Below, one piece after another: positions 61,201 through 64,000 of a stretch of 64,000 bases of DNA; the stretch's first letter is position 1; the number at the start of each line of letters is the position of its first letter. The stretch is from Rhea pennata (Eukaryota > Chordata > Aves > Rheiformes > Rheidae), in assembly GCF_028389875.1 (NCBI RefSeq), contig NC_084664.1, positions 135,749,466-135,813,465 on the forward strand, written 5' to 3'. The position numbers and the translations under genes are program-made. The notes under the pieces are model-generated. The model was not told the origin of the DNA. It saw only the letters and a program-made list of their open reading frames with translations, and ran no database searches.

Positions 61201-64000
61201 TTCTGTATGATAAAAACCCATAATTAAATGCAAATCTGAGTTCCATTGCGTAGCCTCGTTTGCCTTTAGCAATTTATGAAGACCAAACAGGGCACAAAAT
61301 GTAGCAGAGAACAGATTACAGAAGGGACGTTTCTGTCAAATTTCAGGGTTACATCTGCGGCATGCATCTGAGCTCTGCGGCCGGCGGACAGAGCCTTGCA
61401 GTCATTGCAGAGTGCTGGGGATCTGTCTTGTGTTTTCTTTCTGCATTTTTCCTGTGAAGTTTTACTTCTGTGGCTCAGCTTTCAGTCTCATGTTGCCTTG
61501 GGGCTGCGTGACTGTCTGGCTTTGGAGATCCAGCCAGACTGTTTCTGCTGTGAGGGAGGAAGGGATTGTAAGGGCTGGGGCTGTGCTCCGTGGTACAGCC
61601 CTGCTTATTTCCGAAGTGTGCATGCAGAGCACTGAACGCAGCTGGAGGACAGACCTCCTTCTTCCAAAGTCCAAGCTTTAACAAGTGCTCTGTGCAAGAC
61701 ATGATGCATTTCTGGGCCTCTTTCCAGCTGGCTTCACCTATAGCTTTCCATTCCTTTCCTTTAAACAGTCAGGTTGATATCGCTGTGTGTGCAGTCACTC
61801 TTTAAGGAACAGCCTTCCTGGCTGGCTGTGCAATAGGTGATGGTTTCTATTATTTCTGTGCAGCAGTTTGCAAAGTGACACTTCAGCATTCCTGTGTACT
61901 AACAGCAAAAAGGCTAAGTGTATCTGCTGACTTTTACCAGAGATGAACATAGCTGCTGTTAGCATTTTCCAGAACGCTACTGCAATATTGCTGCAATGAA
62001 GACATAATTATAAAAGCAGATATTTTTCTGATAGTTTTTACATTCTATCACAATTGTAATTGAGTATTTAAGTTTTGTCCTTCATCTGCTGAAAAAGTTT
62101 GTGTTGGTGAGCAGACATCTCTGTCATAGCAATGAACCAGTTCCCAGACAATCCTCAGCTTTTATTTGCTTTCTTGGTGTTTCATCTCACTTCCATAAAC
62201 TACAGATGACTTAATCAGCTTCAGTTTTAGCTTTATATATGTCATTCTTCTAGTTAAAACTTGCACTTTCAGATCTCTGAAAGGAATGCTTTTGTTTAAG
62301 ATCCTGTCGCTACATTATTTTTGTAGATTCCTACCTCTTCATACATTGTTATTGTGCATCTTTTGTATGGTTTAAGGTGCTGTGGGTATAAACAAGGAAA
62401 ATGCTCTTCCTCAGGCATGGTTTCTTCAATGATCATGCAAAGCAACTGTGTGTTTCTTAAGAGTTAATGATCTCTGTTAATGTTGTTAAATACTCAGCCA
62501 TTAGCAGAAAACTACTTGCTGATTAAAACAGACAGTGGTTTTTGAATTCCTGTGCTCAGTGAATAAGATTTAGCATTATTTATTTGAAATTTTAACTGTT
62601 ACTACTATTTTCCCCAAAAGACATTGAGGAGAACTTAATTCCCTCCAAAGAAATTTTTTAGGCCTTAGTATCAATTTATTTTTTTTTATCATTAATTGCA
62701 ATGCTCAGCTGATCAACTGCAGCCATAATTTGATGCCATCCTAAGGAGATTTCAATAGAGTAAGTAGAATACTTTTTTTCTTAATTTTTAGTATTTCTAG
62801 GCACAGGGAAGTGCAAATAATTGGCAATTTGACTTTTTTTGACCACAGAATGTGCTTCAGTGGATATTTCTGTGTCGACATACGGTGAATGTGCAGTCCA
62901 TGTTGTACTGGTTAAATATATAACCAATGAAATATTGCCTTGAACAATTAAAACTTTCTAACTAGGAGGTCACTGACTTGTAGTAGCTGGATCTGATAAG
63001 TTTATGTATATGCAGTAGATTTATAGCATGAATCACTATTCATGTAGCATATTCATATATGCTACAAATAATGATTTTCATTATAGAGACCTCATCCTCT
63101 GGAAAGGGCTGTAGCTAAGTAATCTGAATGCCCTCTATACATCCCATAGGCATTAGACATGTATTTTGGGGAAGCAAGGGAACATGCTCTGTATATTTGC
63201 TTATATCTGACACTTTGGGAAGCATCAGATCTACTATGAGTTCAGTAATATTATGGAAGACAGCTCGCCTTGCCACTAGAAACTGTGTGTCCTGCTCAGG
63301 CAGGGAGGTTCGGCACTGTCCCCTCAAATGTCAGGATTTTGTTCTAAATGCATGTAAGTGAGGCAGAAATGAATGACTGCAGGGAAAACAGTGCCAAGAG
63401 GGGCCATGGGGATACCCAGCTTTAAGACATTAACTGAATGAGTCAAGCTAGACTGACACCTGGATGGGCAGCAGTAATTGTAGGTGAACTGTTCACTCTG
63501 CTGACCAGATGCTTTGTTAATCAAGCTGTAGCATCTGCTAATTTCTCCTCTGGAAGAGCTTTTTCTCAGATTGAACGAATCACTCAAGTCATTCACTCCA
63601 TAGTGTTGCCTCAGCCATGGGATGCTGGTCGAAGATGCCCTTTTTTCTTCACTGTAAGAGCTGCCCAGAGCTGCGGTGCTGTTACTTTTAGTACAAAGGC
63701 TTGCAGCGGCAGGGATGTAAAGGCATGAACTGGTACCTGTGACTCAGTGTGCCTGTCACGAGTGCTCATTCTAGGAGCTTTAAAATAGCAAAGATGGCAG
63801 GCATATGGTCCAAGAAAGTGTGTTTTATGTCTTTGACTTCTTAACAGTTGTCTGAATAAAATAACCTTTTCTCCTGGTATATATTCTTCAGTGAAGTTGT
63901 ATGTGATCTGAATTACAAGACAGCTACTGTTTTTGTGGAATATATAGATAATGTGCTACGTACTTGTTAAGTATCAGTATAATTTAATAATACTGAAACT
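58276..64000. other. Intergenic or intronic, no gene recognised
   Basis: Contains an AT-rich tract with GATATATG/GCATATAT units (about 60,255-60,330). There is a GC-richer patch at about 61,370-61,680 without recognisable coding sequence. I found no B4GALT6 or other known exon up to the window end. Confidence 0.5.

Overview
The window is vertebrate nuclear DNA, almost certainly from a bird and probably a passerine. Three things point there. A tRNA-Ile-headed, CR1-tailed SINE of the TguSINE1 type lies at 2709-2851. Other identifiable repeats are decayed CR1 pieces (about 47.1 kb and 49.5 kb). Repeat density is low, with short to moderate introns. There are no bacterial-style genes, operons or ribosome binding sites, and nearly all short open frames are chance frames in introns and intergenic DNA.

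Left part (1-19.7 kb, + strand): the last ten coding exons of TRAPPC8, the TRAPP III tethering-complex subunit. They encode about 435 C-terminal residues in a consistent reading phase and end with a TGA at 18915-18917 and a 3' UTR with AATAAA signals at 18949 and 19673. A 48-nt in-frame segment with good splice sites (13511-13558) looks like an unlisted cassette exon in the 8.7-kb intron. Another intron holds a near-perfect 53-bp-arm hairpin (1355-1465).

Middle part (23.4-26.2 kb, - strand, convergent with TRAPPC8): an uninterrupted 784-codon gene for CATSPERD, an accessory subunit of the sperm CatSper calcium channel. CATSPERD is a many-exon gene in mammals, so this is an intronless retrogene. 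It has an intact frame, a signal peptide, a C-terminal membrane segment and a CpG-rich 5' end. It is the most interesting feature here, because CatSper genes have been reported as lost in birds and because CR1-dominated genomes form very few mRNA retrocopies.

Right part (26.2-64 kb): mostly gene-free. It holds a 45-nt poly-T tract, a degenerate tandem repeat of roughly 105-bp period (27.4-27.9 kb) and three phase-compatible candidate exons on the - strand (30.8-32.9 kb) of an unrecognised, partly hydrophobic protein. It also holds an orphan CpG island (38.55-39.62 kb), CR1 fragments and several microsatellites or G-quadruplex-prone tracts. No exon of B4GALT6, the neighbour expected beyond TRAPPC8 from vertebrate synteny, could be recognised.

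The genes do not act together. TRAPPC8 is a housekeeping trafficking gene, and the CATSPERD retrogene, if used, would act in the sperm flagellum.
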